Positions 7,297 to 15,367 of a stretch of DNA of 34,807 nt are shown one piece after another. Both the position numbers and the translations under genes were made by a program. The notes under the pieces were generated by a model. The model searched no databases, had not been told where the DNA came from, and worked only from the letters and a program-made list of their open reading frames with translations. Position 1 is the first letter of the stretch, and the number at the start of each line of letters is the position of its first letter. Source of the stretch: Candidatus Bathyarchaeota archaeon. GTDB lineage: Archaea > Thermoproteota > Bathyarchaeia > Bathyarchaeales > Bathycorpusculaceae. The stretch covers positions 1 to 34,807 of the forward strand of contig DAOVMU010000001.1 of the NCBI GenBank assembly GCA_030630585.1, given 5' to 3'.

Positions 7297-8358
7297 TCAA
7301 TCAATTGTCTGAACTGAAGACGCTTTAAAGGCCACGAAAACTTTAGAGGAAAGGTTCAGGTGCATCTCTATGAAAGAGCGTTTGGTTATTTGAACTACAA
7401 ACTGTTTTCCAGCCCTTATTCTAAGCCTTACTGTTGGTCCTAAGTCTAGGATTTCAGCTATTTCTCCTTCAAAAACGTTTCTTGCACTTGAAACAATTTT
7501 GGTTTTCGACAGAATAATATCTTCAGGTCTTACGAAAACAGAGATTTTCCCAGACCTTCTTGTTGCAGCCTCGATCTGCATATGATCTCCAACGTTGATT
7601 ATGGATGTTCCATCTTTTGTAACGTGCGAAATTCCTGAAAAAATGTTTTCGACTCTCGCAAAATCCGCTAATTTCTTGGAATCATCAAGTATTTCACGGG
7701 TTTTTCCGACATCAACCAGTTTTCCGTTGTTGATTAGAGCAACTTTTTCAGAAAGAGCTTTCACTTGAAAAAGGTTATGTGTTGCCAACACTATAGTTGT
7801 GTTTGTATCTTGTGCTATTTGAGATATGGCTGCTTCAATTATTGACCCGCTTCTTTGATCCAAGTTTGCTGTGGGCTCGTCTAATAACAGAAGTTCTGTT
7901 CCGAGTGCCAGGGCTCTTGCAAGGGAAACTCTTTGCTGTTCTCCTCCAGATAATTTCTTTGCAGGACGTTTTCCATAACCTTCAAGTCTTACCAGCCTTA
8001 GAACATTTCTAACTCGCTCATTTGCCTCCTTATTTGAAAGTCCTCTAAGCTTCAGTCCATACGCAATGTTCTTGTAGACTGTTGCATTGAACAATGCAGT
8101 TTTTTGAAAAACCATTGTGGTTTTTAACCTAAGCTTAGCCATGATTCCCTCCTTAACCAATTCTTTATTAAGGTACACTTTTCCCTTTGTGGGCTTTTCG
8201 ATGCAAGCCAAAATTTTTAACAGCGTGGTCTTTCCCGACCCATTTGGTCCTATTAAGGTAAATACTTCTCCCTTAGGAATTTCCAACGATACACCATGGA
8301 GAGCAGTTATTTCTCCATACATTTTGGTAACATTGTCTAATTCGGCCATCACGCTCAT
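7297..8358 (-). CDS. tupC: Tungstate/molybdate ABC transporter ATPase
   Basis: The ATPase that powers tungstate import. It has Walker A GPNGSGKT (37-44), a Q-loop in TMVFQKT, the signature LSGGEQ (136-141), Walker B LLLLDEP (156-162) and an H-loop at H194. After about residue 240 a C-terminal TOBE/MOP-like domain (VFVRPEDIILS, VVQITKRSF) is typical of molybdate/tungstate ATPases and may bind the oxyanion as feedback. The start ATG 8358 overlaps the tupB stop (ATGA); ATG 8349 (MAELDN) is also possible. It is the last gene of the tupA-tupB-tupC operon. Confidence 0.9.
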   Translation of the reverse strand: MSVMAELDNVTKMYGEITALHGVSLEIPKGEVFTLIGPNGSGKTTLLKILACIEKPTKGKVYLNKELVKEGIMAKLRLKTTMVFQKTALFNATVYKNIAYGLKLRGLSNKEANERVRNVLRLVRLEGYGKRPAKKLSGGEQQRVSLARALALGTELLLLDEPTANLDQRSGSIIEAAISQIAQDTNTTIVLATHNLFQVKALSEKVALINNGKLVDVGKTREILDDSKKLADFARVENIFSGISHVTKDGTSIINVGDHMQIEAATRRSGKISVFVRPEDIILSKTKIVSSARNVFEGEIAEILDLGPTVRLRIRAGKQFVVQITKRSFIEMHLNLSSKVFVAFKASSVQTID

Positions 8359-9140
8359 CGGAATCGCCTCTGCAACAGGTTCGTAAGGAGACTTATCGTC
8401 AATACAATGGCTAATAATATTGTGGCTAATGCTATGCTTAAGGAGATTTCTCCACGACCAGTTTCCATAGCGATTGCAGTCGTCAAAACTCTGGTGCTTC
8501 CACGAACATTGTGACCAATCATAAAGGCGACGCCTAACTCAGCAATTGCCCTGTTAAAGCTTCCCATGACAGCCAACGCAACGCTAGAGGTTGATTCCTT
8601 CAAAACGGCAAAGGCAGCTTCAACTTCTGAAGCCCCCAAAGTTTTAGCCAAGTCTTTAATTTCAGGTTCAACAGCTTCAACAGCGCTTACTGTAAAGCTT
8701 ATCATTATAGGCGTTATGAGAATCGCTTGCCCCAGAGCGACACCTAAGGGATTAATAAAGAGGTCTAAGAATCCAAGAGGGCCAGAGCTGGAGAGCAGAA
8801 GATACAATATTAAGCCTAATGCGACAGTGGGCATTCCAAGCAGTGCATTAAATATGCTTTTGACAAAATCTTTCCCAACGAAACTTCCGAGACCAATGAT
8901 CAGTCCAGTTGGGACACTCCAGATAATCGCCAACGCTGTCGCTGTTCCTGACACGTAGATTGATCGCAGTGTTACTTCCATGATTTCAGGATCCGCTGAA
9001 ACAATTAATGTAATTGCTCCTTTCAGGCCTTCATAAAATTCTTCAACCGAAGCAATAACCAAAACTATTGCTACAATCACAAAAAAAGAAATCAGAAGAG
9101 GAATCGGTTTCAACTCGTTTCTCAGTCTCATATAGCTCAC
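8355..9140 (-). CDS. tupB: Tungstate ABC transporter permease
   Basis: A 261-aa membrane protein with about five to six hydrophobic helices, the first at residues about 14-32 (LLISFFVIVAIVLVI). The EPEIKDLAKTLGASEVEAA segment is the cytoplasmic coupling loop that contacts the ATPase. The length and loop pattern fit TupB-type permeases. It overlaps tupC by four bases and follows tupA by 25 bases, consistent with one transcript. The specificity is assigned from TupA. Confidence 0.88.
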   Translation of the reverse strand: MSYMRLRNELKPIPLLISFFVIVAIVLVIASVEEFYEGLKGAITLIVSADPEIMEVTLRSIYVSGTATALAIIWSVPTGLIIGLGSFVGKDFVKSIFNALLGMPTVALGLILYLLLSSSGPLGFLDLFINPLGVALGQAILITPIMISFTVSAVEAVEPEIKDLAKTLGASEVEAAFAVLKESTSSVALAVMGSFNRAIAELGVAFMIGHNVRGSTRVLTTAIAMETGRGEISLSIALATILLAIVLTISLLTNLLQRRFR

Positions 9141-9165
9141 TTTTCTCCTTTCAAGCTATTTTTGG

Positions 9166-10161
9166 TTAACCGTAAAGCTCTGGATAATCACATCTACATT
9201 TAGGTGGACATTCCGAACCGTTGAAATAAGCATAATCTCTAATCATTTGCGTTGTCGAATTTACATTGTCTCTCAGAAGCTCTACTGCAGGATAAAAAAG
9301 GGCTTGTCCATACGTTGAGAATCCGTAGTTCTGGATTATTTGTTGCCCTTCTCTTGATACTAGGAATTTTGTGAATGTAGTTGCCGCTTCAAAGTTTACA
9401 TTTCGATTCGTCGTTTTATTTGCAGCGATGGCGCTGTAAACATTGATTAATTCAGCTTCTTGGCTGACTAGAATTTTCAAATTGGGCACCGAATTCGACG
9501 TGCCTTCACTGTATGCAAGAAAAGTTCCAATATCAGTTAGAGTGTAAGCTTCCAGCTCGTTAGCGGTAATTAAAGTCTTTCCCATTCCAGAACCTGTTTC
9601 TTTGAACCAACCTTTTTCATCTCTTAGAAGCGTCCAGTTCAAACCAGCAGCAGTCCACAGAGCTTTTTCCTTGCTGTGCGTTCCTGAATTGTCTCCTCTG
9701 GAAATCCATATTGCACTGGACTTTCTTCCTGCAGAAACAATTTTGGACATGACGTCTATCACAGATAAACCTTCGATTTGAGCCGAATCATCATTAGAAC
9801 CAACAATTTGGAAAAAGTTGTACGCTATAATTTTTCTGTTAACGCCATAGTTTTCCTCGAGGAATTTCAGTTCTTGGGAGGGTGAGTGCACAAGCAACAT
9901 ATCCGCATCTCCACACCGTGCATACCGGATGGCTATGCCTGTGCCCACCGAAATGAAGCGTAGGTCAATTAGGTATTTTTCTTCAAAACGCTCTTCAATC
10001 TCGTCTAGTAAACCCGTGTCATATAGACTTGTGGTGGTTGCCACTACTAGTATTTGCTTGTTGGATGCCTGTAGATAATACCACGTTCCTGCAACTGAGG
10101 CTGTTGACACAATTACAGCCGTTATTATCACTATTCCCCACGTTCCGAGTTTTGTCTTCAT
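9166..10161 (-). CDS. tupA: Tungstate-binding lipoprotein-like receptor
   Basis: The extracellular substrate-binding protein. The start at ATG 10161 (MKTKLGTW) has GGTGA just upstream; an ATG at 10188 lies inside the operator-like repeat and is less likely. Residues 8-30 are a hydrophobic signal or anchor helix without a lipobox Cys. Diagnostic TupA motifs are present: VVATTTSLYDTGLLD, FISVGTG, GDADMLLVHSP and ISRGDNSGTHSKE. In TupA the TTTS and RGD-x-SGT segments bind the oxyanion, which favours tungstate over molybdate here. The Cys-rich C-terminus (CPPKCRCDYPELYG) is unusual. The gene heads tupA-tupB-tupC and diverges from the cofactor operon. Confidence 0.88.
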   Translation of the reverse strand: MKTKLGTWGIVIITAVIVSTASVAGTWYYLQASNKQILVVATTTSLYDTGLLDEIEERFEEKYLIDLRFISVGTGIAIRYARCGDADMLLVHSPSQELKFLEENYGVNRKIIAYNFFQIVGSNDDSAQIEGLSVIDVMSKIVSAGRKSSAIWISRGDNSGTHSKEKALWTAAGLNWTLLRDEKGWFKETGSGMGKTLITANELEAYTLTDIGTFLAYSEGTSNSVPNLKILVSQEAELINVYSAIAANKTTNRNVNFEAATTFTKFLVSREGQQIIQNYGFSTYGQALFYPAVELLRDNVNSTTQMIRDYAYFNGSECPPKCRCDYPELYG

Positions 10162-10181
10162 TTCACCAGCTCCTTCAGCAT

Positions 10182-10199
10182 TATGCATGTGTGTGCATA
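10182..10199. promoter_or_regulatory. Putative operator, tupA side
   Basis: TATGCA-TGTGTG-TGCATA is a perfect 6-base inverted repeat with a 6-base spacer. It lies about 25 bases downstream of the minus-strand box A (10225-10232), that is, over the expected tupA start site, a position suited to repression. A one-mismatch copy sits near moaA at 10302-10319. The ModE-like protein encoded at 6873-7223 is the obvious candidate binder. Confidence 0.45.
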
Positions 10200-10224
10200 T
10201 CGCTTTTTTTATTAAGGATCCACC

Positions 10225-10232
10225 TTATAAAC
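10225..10232 (-). promoter_or_regulatory. Box A-like promoter of tupABC
   Basis: On the minus strand GTTTATAA at 10225-10232 is a good archaeal TATA element. The start site would be near 10200, next to the inverted repeat at 10182-10199. Confidence 0.45.
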
Positions 10233-10301
10233 ATTGCAAAGCAAAAAATCGCCGATTCGGTTTCCTTTCAAGCGTAACGCTTAACTAATAGGCAACATCG
10301 A

Positions 10302-10319
10302 TATGAATAGCCGTGCATA
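10302..10319. promoter_or_regulatory. Putative operator, moaA side
   Basis: TATGAA-TAGCCG-TGCATA matches the 10182-10199 repeat at 11 of 12 arm positions with the same 6-base spacer. It follows an A/T-rich CTTAACTAA (10280-10288) by about 20 bases, so it would also sit over the transcription start. The repeat ends about 17 bases before the preferred moaA ATG at 10337. Confidence 0.4.
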
Positions 10320-10336
10320 ACACTGGAGCCAATAGC

Positions 10337-11329
10337 ATGACCATCAAAACCAAGAAAGACGAAACGCCATCGGTCACATTACATGATAAATTCGGCAGAG
10401 CACTTAACAGCCTAAGAATTTCTGTCACCCAAAGATGCAACCTCCAATGCTTTTACTGTCACAGGGAAGGTGAAGCTGCTTCAAAAAACGAAATGACTAA
10501 GGAAGAAATCGCAAAGATTGCAAGAATGGCATGCGAGTTTGGCATGAAGAAGATAAAGCTAACAGGTGGCGAACCTCTTCTCAGGGAAGATCTTCCAGAC
10601 ATTGTCCGGGAAATCGCTGAATATGCTAACGAAGTTTCCTTGACAACCAACGGTGTGCTGTTAGAAAAATATGCCCAAACGCTTTCCAAAGCAGGGCTTA
10701 AACGGGTGAACGTAAGCCTACCATCACTTAACCCTGAACACTTCCGAAGGATCACGAAAAAAGACTGCGCCCAACAAGTGAAGGACGGCATAAAAGCAGC
10801 TGTGCAAAGTCATCTTCACCCAGTTAAGATCAATATGGTCGTGTTGAAGGGAATCAACGTTGACGAAATCCCGAAGGCTATAGATTTTGCGCAAGAAGTT
10901 GGCGCCATACTTCAACTGATCGAATTTGAACCAATTCAACCTGAAAATTACGTTCACTGGAAAACGTTCCACTATGATCTGGTCTCTACAGAAAACTGGT
11001 TGAAGGAGAAGGCTGTTTCGATTCAAGAGAATCCTCTTCATAAAAGAAGAAGATACATTTTAGAGAAAAACAGTAGTCCAGTGTGTGTAGAGATTGTCCA
11101 ACCCATGCACAATTCCACATTCTGTGAAAACTGCACTCGCCTGCGGGTCACCTCCAACGGCAAATTGAAACCGTGTCTCCTCAGAAAGAACAATCTTGTG
11201 GACATCGTCTCACTTATCAGAAAAGGTGCAAGTCCAGATGAATTAAGAGAAGCTTTTAGAAAGGCAGTCATGCTTAGGGAACCATATTGGAAAAGAAGGA
11301 ATGAAGAACTCCAGTTGGCATTTGCTTAG
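10337..11329 (+). CDS. moaA: GTP 3',8-cyclase MoaA
   Basis: A radical SAM enzyme that makes the first intermediate of molybdopterin synthesis from GTP. Visible are the CNLQCFYC cluster motif (CxxxCxxC), the GGEPLLRED SAM-binding motif, LTTNG, and the C-terminal second-cluster motif CENCTRLRVTSNGKLKPCL. The final Gly-Gly tail of bacterial MoaA is absent and the protein ends LQLAFA. I choose ATG 10337 (MTIKTKKDE) because GGAG stands eight bases before it; the in-frame GTG at 10313 lies within the putative operator. It is the first gene of moaA-moaE2-moaC-moaB-moeA. Confidence 0.93.
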   Translation: MTIKTKKDETPSVTLHDKFGRALNSLRISVTQRCNLQCFYCHREGEAASKNEMTKEEIAKIARMACEFGMKKIKLTGGEPLLREDLPDIVREIAEYANEVSLTTNGVLLEKYAQTLSKAGLKRVNVSLPSLNPEHFRRITKKDCAQQVKDGIKAAVQSHLHPVKINMVVLKGINVDEIPKAIDFAQEVGAILQLIEFEPIQPENYVHWKTFHYDLVSTENWLKEKAVSIQENPLHKRRRYILEKNSSPVCVEIVQPMHNSTFCENCTRLRVTSNGKLKPCLLRKNNLVDIVSLIRKGASPDELREAFRKAVMLREPYWKRRNEELQLAFA

Positions 11330-11344
11330 GCAGTGGTGATAACA

Positions 11345-11743
11345 ATGTTGAAGATAACGTATGAGGATTTCTCCATAGAGGAAATTATTCAAGAAACCAA
11401 GGCTAAGGAGATCGGTGCCATCGTTTCTTTTATTGGAGTTGTTCGTGGGAAATCTAACAGCAAGGATGTTGACAAGTTCGAAATTAAACCTCCTGAAGAG
11501 ATGGCTCTTCACCAAATGAAAAAAATTCGAGCTGAAACCTTCCAAAAATTCGACGTGAAACGAATATCAATTGTCCAAAGAATTGGTTCGCTTAAGGTTT
11601 CAGAAAACATCCTGCTGATTGTTGTGGGCGCTCCACATCGTGACGAAGCATTCAAAGCATGCAGACATGTTTTAGAACAAATGAAAAAGATGGTGAAACA
11701 CTGGGAAAAAGAAATCTGCATGAGAGAAAAATCAGTGGATTAA
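11345..11743 (+). CDS. moaE: MoaE-like protein, copy 2, altered active site
   Basis: 132 aa from ATG 11345 (MLKITYEDFS), preceded by GGTGAT; an in-frame GTG at 11333 is upstream. The FIGVVRG loop and PHRDEAF motif match molybdopterin synthase. The Lys six residues before the conserved Trp is kept (QMKKMVKHW), but the residue directly after that Trp is Glu (HWEKE) where the family, and copy 1, have a catalytic Lys. The family's C-terminal W-V-E is also missing. It may be a non-catalytic paralogue, a divergent enzyme, or one with a shifted Lys. No moaD lies next to it; the only moaD-like genes are at 3775 and 6512. Confidence 0.8.
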   Translation: MLKITYEDFSIEEIIQETKAKEIGAIVSFIGVVRGKSNSKDVDKFEIKPPEEMALHQMKKIRAETFQKFDVKRISIVQRIGSLKVSENILLIVVGAPHRDEAFKACRHVLEQMKKMVKHWEKEICMREKSVD

Positions 11744-11753
11744 AGGTGAAAAC

Positions 11754-12227
11754 ATGACAAGGAAACATGGGGGATTACGTCAACCTTTGAAAATGGTAGA
11801 TGTATCTAACAAACCTGTAATTAAGAGAACCGCAGAAGCAGAAGGCAAGATTTGGCTGCAACCTGTAACTATTAAGAAATTACGTCGCGGACTCGTTGAG
11901 AAAGGAGATGTTTTCTCAGCAGCAACCATCGCTGGAATACTCGCTGCAAAAAAAACCCCGGAACTTATTCCCTTATGCCACTTAATTCCCTTATCTAAGG
12001 TAGACATACACTTCAGTGTTCACGAAGAATATGTCACTGCGAAATGCACAGCGATAGGAGAATGTAAAACAGGCGTCGAAATGGAAGCGCTCGTAGGTGT
12101 AAGCGCGGCGTTGTTGACCATGTGGGACATGGTAAAATCCTTGGAAAAAGACGATAAAGGACAATACCCCCGCACAAAGATAACCGAAATAAAGGTTCTC
12201 AGTAAGAAGAAGGAGACAACAACGTAA
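11754..12227 (+). CDS. moaC: Cyclic pyranopterin monophosphate synthase MoaC
   Basis: MoaC converts the MoaA product to cyclic pyranopterin monophosphate (precursor Z). Family motifs present are KMVDVSNKPVIKRTAEAEG near the N-terminus, IPLCHLIPL with its His, and ECKTGVEMEALVGVSAALL with the catalytic Lys region. At 157 aa it has the standard length. The ATG 11754 is preceded by GGTGA. The stop TAA overlaps the moaB ATG (TAATG), so the two are translationally coupled. Confidence 0.93.
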   Translation: MTRKHGGLRQPLKMVDVSNKPVIKRTAEAEGKIWLQPVTIKKLRRGLVEKGDVFSAATIAGILAAKKTPELIPLCHLIPLSKVDIHFSVHEEYVTAKCTAIGECKTGVEMEALVGVSAALLTMWDMVKSLEKDDKGQYPRTKITEIKVLSKKKETTT

Positions 12228-12724
12228 TGAGTGAACATGAGCTACACCAATATGTCAAGGCAAACTTTGCAGTTCTAACAATAAGCGACACACGAAACGA
12301 AAAAACTGACGAGTCAGGAAAAATCGCAAAGAGATTAATTGACAGCGAAGGACATCAAGTTCTTGCTTACAGAATCATTAAGAACGATAAGGCTTTGATT
12401 CAAACTAACATGAAGGAGACACTTCAAAATCCCAGAATCAACGTCATTGTCACAATCGGCGGCACTGGCATAAGCAAAAAAGACCTAACCATCGAATCCA
12501 TATCGGAACTATTGGATAAAAAAATCGAAGGCTTCGGAGAACTTTTCAGAAACCTAAGCTACCAAGAAATCGGCGAAGCAGCTATGATTAGCCGGGCAAC
12601 TGCAGGAACCGTCAACGGAAAACTTGTCTTCTGTCTTCCAGGATCCAAAAATGCAGTGAAACTAGCCATAAACAAATTGATACTGCCGGGACTGGGACAC
12701 ATCATCAAGGAGGCTAACCGATGA
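12227..12724 (+). CDS. moaB: Molybdopterin adenylyltransferase-like protein MoaB/Mog
   Basis: A 165-aa MoaB/MogA-fold protein that adenylates molybdopterin before metal insertion. Motifs are FAVLTISDTRNEKTDESG at the N-terminus, TIGGTGISKKD (the conserved GGTG loop) and FCLPGSKNAVKLA. It overlaps moaC at its start and moeA at its end by a few bases, so the three are coupled. In archaea MoaB performs the role that MogA plays in many bacteria. Confidence 0.9.
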   Translation: MSEHELHQYVKANFAVLTISDTRNEKTDESGKIAKRLIDSEGHQVLAYRIIKNDKALIQTNMKETLQNPRINVIVTIGGTGISKKDLTIESISELLDKKIEGFGELFRNLSYQEIGEAAMISRATAGTVNGKLVFCLPGSKNAVKLAINKLILPGLGHIIKEANR

Positions 12725-13938
12725 GTAAAATGACTCCGTTCAAGGAACTCGTATCTTATGAAGAAGCTTTGAAACGAATCCACAAATCTATAAAACCCAT
12801 CAATCGAACAGAATCTGTTCCCATAGAAAAAGCTCTTGATAGAGTTCTCGCACAAGAAATCATGGCAAACATGTCTGTGCCACCTTTCCATAGGGCAGCC
12901 ATGGACGGATATGCAGTCAAAGCAGAGGAAACTTTCGGAGCCTCGTCCTTCAAACCAAAAACTCTGAAGCTTACAGAAATTCTGCATGCTGGCGCATCAT
13001 CAAATGAAGTATTAGACAAAGGAGAATGTATTCAAGTTGCAACTGGCAGTCCCGTTCCCAAAGGTGCAGACGCTGTTGTCATGGTTGAATTCACCGAGAG
13101 AAGCGACAATACTGTTAGCATTTTGAAACCAGTATATCCAGGAGCAAACATTTCGCCCAAAGGAGAAGACGTTGAAGAAGGGCAGATTGTCCTTGAAATT
13201 GGAAAACAGCTTTTTCCCGCTAGAATCGGTGTATTAGCTGCTCTGGGACGAGAAGAAGCAACAGTGTACGAGAAACCGCGGATCGCAGTGGTTCCAACGG
13301 GAACTGAGATTCAAGAAGTCGGATCTCCTCTTAAGAAAGGACAGATTTACGATGTAAACTCATACACACTATCCTCCATTATAACTAAAAATGGGGCCAT
13401 TCCAGTAAAATGCAAAGCTGTTCCAGACACAGCTGACGAACTCAGAACAACCGTAAAAAAACTGATTCATCACGATATGATCGTCTTTTCAGGCGGAAGC
13501 TCCGTGGGTGAACAAGACCTCTTAGTACGTGTAGTTCAGGAGTTCGGAACCGTTCTCTTTCACGGTATCCAAGTGAAACCTGGCAAACCAACCTTATTTT
13601 CTCTAATAAGAGGAAAACCTGTCTTTGGAATGCCTGGATACCCAACATCTTGCCTGCTCAACGCTTATCTACTACTCGCTCCCGCCATCCGACAGATGGC
13701 GAGGTTACCGCCAAAAATAGAGAAAACCGTGAAAGTGAAACTTGCCAAAAGAGTTGTATCCTCCACAGGCAGAGCACAGTTTCTAACGGTGAAAATAAGA
13801 GACAATCAAGCTTATCCCGTTTTTAAACAGTCGGGAGCAATAACAAGCATGACAGAAGCTGACGGATACATAATCTTGCCAATTAACATCGATGTTGTCG
13901 AAAAAAACGAAGAAGTAACCGTGTTTTTGCTCGATTAA
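12721..13938 (+). CDS. moeA: Molybdopterin molybdenumtransferase MoeA
   Basis: MoeA inserts molybdate or tungstate into adenylated molybdopterin. The 405-aa protein has the N-terminal MoeA domain (PPFHRAAMDGYAVKA, PVPKGADAVVMVE), the MoaB-like domain with GTEI and FSGGSSVGEQDL, PGKPTLF, FGMPGYPTSCL, and a C-terminal beta domain. There is no fused periplasmic-binding-like domain, which some archaeal MoeA proteins carry. Its ATGA overlap with moaB marks it as the last gene of the operon. In this context its metal is plausibly tungsten, since a tungstate transporter and an AOR are nearby. Confidence 0.92.
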   Translation: MSKMTPFKELVSYEEALKRIHKSIKPINRTESVPIEKALDRVLAQEIMANMSVPPFHRAAMDGYAVKAEETFGASSFKPKTLKLTEILHAGASSNEVLDKGECIQVATGSPVPKGADAVVMVEFTERSDNTVSILKPVYPGANISPKGEDVEEGQIVLEIGKQLFPARIGVLAALGREEATVYEKPRIAVVPTGTEIQEVGSPLKKGQIYDVNSYTLSSIITKNGAIPVKCKAVPDTADELRTTVKKLIHHDMIVFSGGSSVGEQDLLVRVVQEFGTVLFHGIQVKPGKPTLFSLIRGKPVFGMPGYPTSCLLNAYLLLAPAIRQMARLPPKIEKTVKVKLAKRVVSSTGRAQFLTVKIRDNQAYPVFKQSGAITSMTEADGYIILPINIDVVEKNEEVTVFLLD

Positions 13939-13950
13939 TATGCACAGTTT

Positions 13951-14238
13951 CTATTCCGAAACCCGTGCCCTCCAACTCTCCAACCTTTTCTTAACTTCTT
14001 CTTCAAGCCTTTCCTTTGAAATGAGATGCCCCCTAACAACAACATCATCATCTATGACAATGCTTGGAGCACTCATCAGTCGATAAGCTGACCCTTCGCC
14101 TAAGCCTTCCTTCGTCGCCATATTAACAACCCTAAAAGCGACATCGTATTTTCGCGCAACCTCCAAAGCAATCATCTTAGCCACAGAACAAACCGAACAA
14201 GTAGGCAAAGTGAAAACCTTCAACTCCAAACAGTGCAA
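13951..14238 (-). CDS. Thioredoxin/glutaredoxin-like small protein
   Basis: About 95 aa with one thioredoxin-type redox motif, LPTCSVCSVAK (CxxC), near the N-terminus and the conserved cis-Pro loop SAPSIVIDDD. It is a probable cytosolic thiol-disulfide exchange protein. All near-start candidates are TTG (14238, 14229, 14223), with a GAGGGGG just upstream, so the exact start is uncertain. A minus-strand A/T-rich stretch at about 14271-14278 could be its promoter. It converges with moeA. Confidence 0.75.
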   Translation of the reverse strand: MHCLELKVFTLPTCSVCSVAKMIALEVARKYDVAFRVVNMATKEGLGEGSAYRLMSAPSIVIDDDVVVRGHLISKERLEEEVKKRLESWRARVSE

Positions 14239-14358
14239 TCCCCCTCGAAAACTATTCTTAGAGGGAATAGCTTTTAAAACCTTTCATGAAAAGCTTAACA
14301 TGCGCAAAAACGCTTAAATTGATTCGAAAGAAGCATATTAAATGGGCAGCCTAAAAAC

Positions 14359-14436
14359 GGGCCCGTAGCTCAGCTTGGTTGGAGCGACAGGCTCATAACC
14401 TGTTGGTCGAGAGTTCAAATCCCTCCGGGCCCACCA
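14359..14436 (+). tRNA. tRNA with CAT anticodon (Ile2 or elongator Met)
   Basis: The acceptor strands GGGCCCG and CGGGCCC pair fully, followed by discriminator A and an encoded CCA (14434-14436). The anticodon stem ACAGG/CCTGT encloses CTCATAA, giving CAT. The T-arm (GAGAG-TTCAAAT-CCCTC) has one A-C mismatch. The GGGCCC acceptor resembles archaeal tRNA-Ile2, whose C34 is modified to agmatidine and reads AUA, more than elongator tRNA-Met; this assignment rests on memory of family sequences. Confidence 0.9.
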
Positions 14437-14443
14437 TTCACAT

Positions 14444-14923
14444 TCACTTCTCAAGCTTTGCAACCAATTCCGCTGTTCTTCTTCCTAATTCTTTGCAGTG
14501 CTCAAGGTCTCTCTCACTTGGAGAACCCACAGCTGCTGCGCCGTAATGCTTTCCATGTGAGCTGCCTTGAACAATCATGCCGTGGACCAGCATAGAGTGT
14601 AAAATGGACAGCAAAGTTGTTTCGGCACCCGTTGCTGTTCCACCTGAGCTTGTGAAGGCAGCGCCAACTTTTCCTTCAAGTTTCCCATGGATCCTAACTG
14701 ATTCATCGATGAGAACTTTAAGCTTAGCAGACATTTGCCCATAATAAGTTGGTGAACCCATTATTATTCCATCAACACTCGACAAGTCTTCAATGATAGT
14801 TTGGTCCACCTTCTTTACAGTCACCTCAACTCCGCTTACAAGGTTAACCCCTTCAGCAACGGCAAACGCCATCTTCTCTGTGTTTCCTGTTCTAGAATCG
14901 TAAACAACCAAGATTTTTGCCAT
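14444..14923 (-). CDS. Flavodoxin / WrbA-like NAD(P)H:quinone reductase family protein
   Basis: About 159 aa with the flavodoxin FMN phosphate loop DSRTGNTEKMA at the N-terminus, GSPTYYGQMSAKLK and the TSSGGTATGAETT loop typical of the WrbA-type family. It is a likely cytosolic electron carrier or quinone reductase. The ATG at 14923 is preceded by GGTGTGAAT; a GTG at 14929 is also in frame. It ends eight bases from the tRNA on the opposite strand, so the two converge tightly. Confidence 0.85.
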   Translation of the reverse strand: MAKILVVYDSRTGNTEKMAFAVAEGVNLVSGVEVTVKKVDQTIIEDLSSVDGIIMGSPTYYGQMSAKLKVLIDESVRIHGKLEGKVGAAFTSSGGTATGAETTLLSILHSMLVHGMIVQGSSHGKHYGAAAVGSPSERDLEHCKELGRRTAELVAKLEK

Positions 14924-15067
14924 ATTCACACCAACGACAGACTAGAATTTGCCAACTTAATAATTTTGACCTTTCATGTAATATAGAAACGGTTCTGAAA
15001 CAACGGAAGTATGCTATAGAAGATTTCTCCATAAGCTATAAGTGGTTAAAACTGCATTAAGACTTTC

Positions 15068-15141
15068 ATGAGGAGAATGGTAGACGTTGATAAGGGGAGA
15101 AAGGAGAGAAGGGAGAGAAAAACTCCTACCATCCTCCTCAT
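15068..15141. repeat. Inverted repeat around a polypurine loop
   Basis: ATGAGGAGAATGGTAG (15068-15083) pairs with CTACCATCCTCCTCAT (15126-15141) at 15 of 16 positions. The 42-base loop is almost all purine on the plus strand (about 15094-15121). It could be a structured RNA, a terminator-like element or a small mobile-element remnant. A 42-codon frame starting at the same ATG exists but the repeat explains the sequence better. Confidence 0.55.
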
Positions 15142-15172
15142 ACATTCCTCATATTGCTTACCTATGTTACAT

Positions 15173-15367
15173 TTAAACTTTTCTTTCGAATTCTGAATTC
15201 AACCCGCCAAAAGACCAGTCACCACCTATTTTCGCTTCAAAACTTTCCCTTGCAAAGACAATTTTGCATTGGTTACAACGGAATTCTTTCATAATTTCAT
15301 AAGCCGACTTTAGATTTGCATGGGCGTGCGCAAAATCGTCAAGCCTATAAATTATTGAGACAGGCTC
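15173..15367 (-). pseudogene. Possible decayed small Cys-containing gene
   Basis: The frame 15367-15173 reads ...AHAHANLKSAYEIMKEFRCNQCKIVF..., and an internal ATG at 15292 would give a 39-aa product. The protein-like sequence with a single CxxC lacks a partner CxxC or an upstream ATG/GTG/TTG, and protein-like pieces continue in other frames upstream on the same strand. I therefore suspect a frameshifted remnant, although a genuine 39-aa protein cannot be excluded. Confidence 0.3.

Noticed and set aside
8566..8958. A 130-codon plus-strand frame opposite tupB
   Set aside because: It is a shadow of the permease; there is no ribosome site or family motif.
15068..15196. 42-codon plus-strand ORF starting in the purine-rich hairpin
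   Set aside because: Its Arg/Glu/Lys-rich middle simply reflects the purine run, and there is no ribosome site before the ATG.
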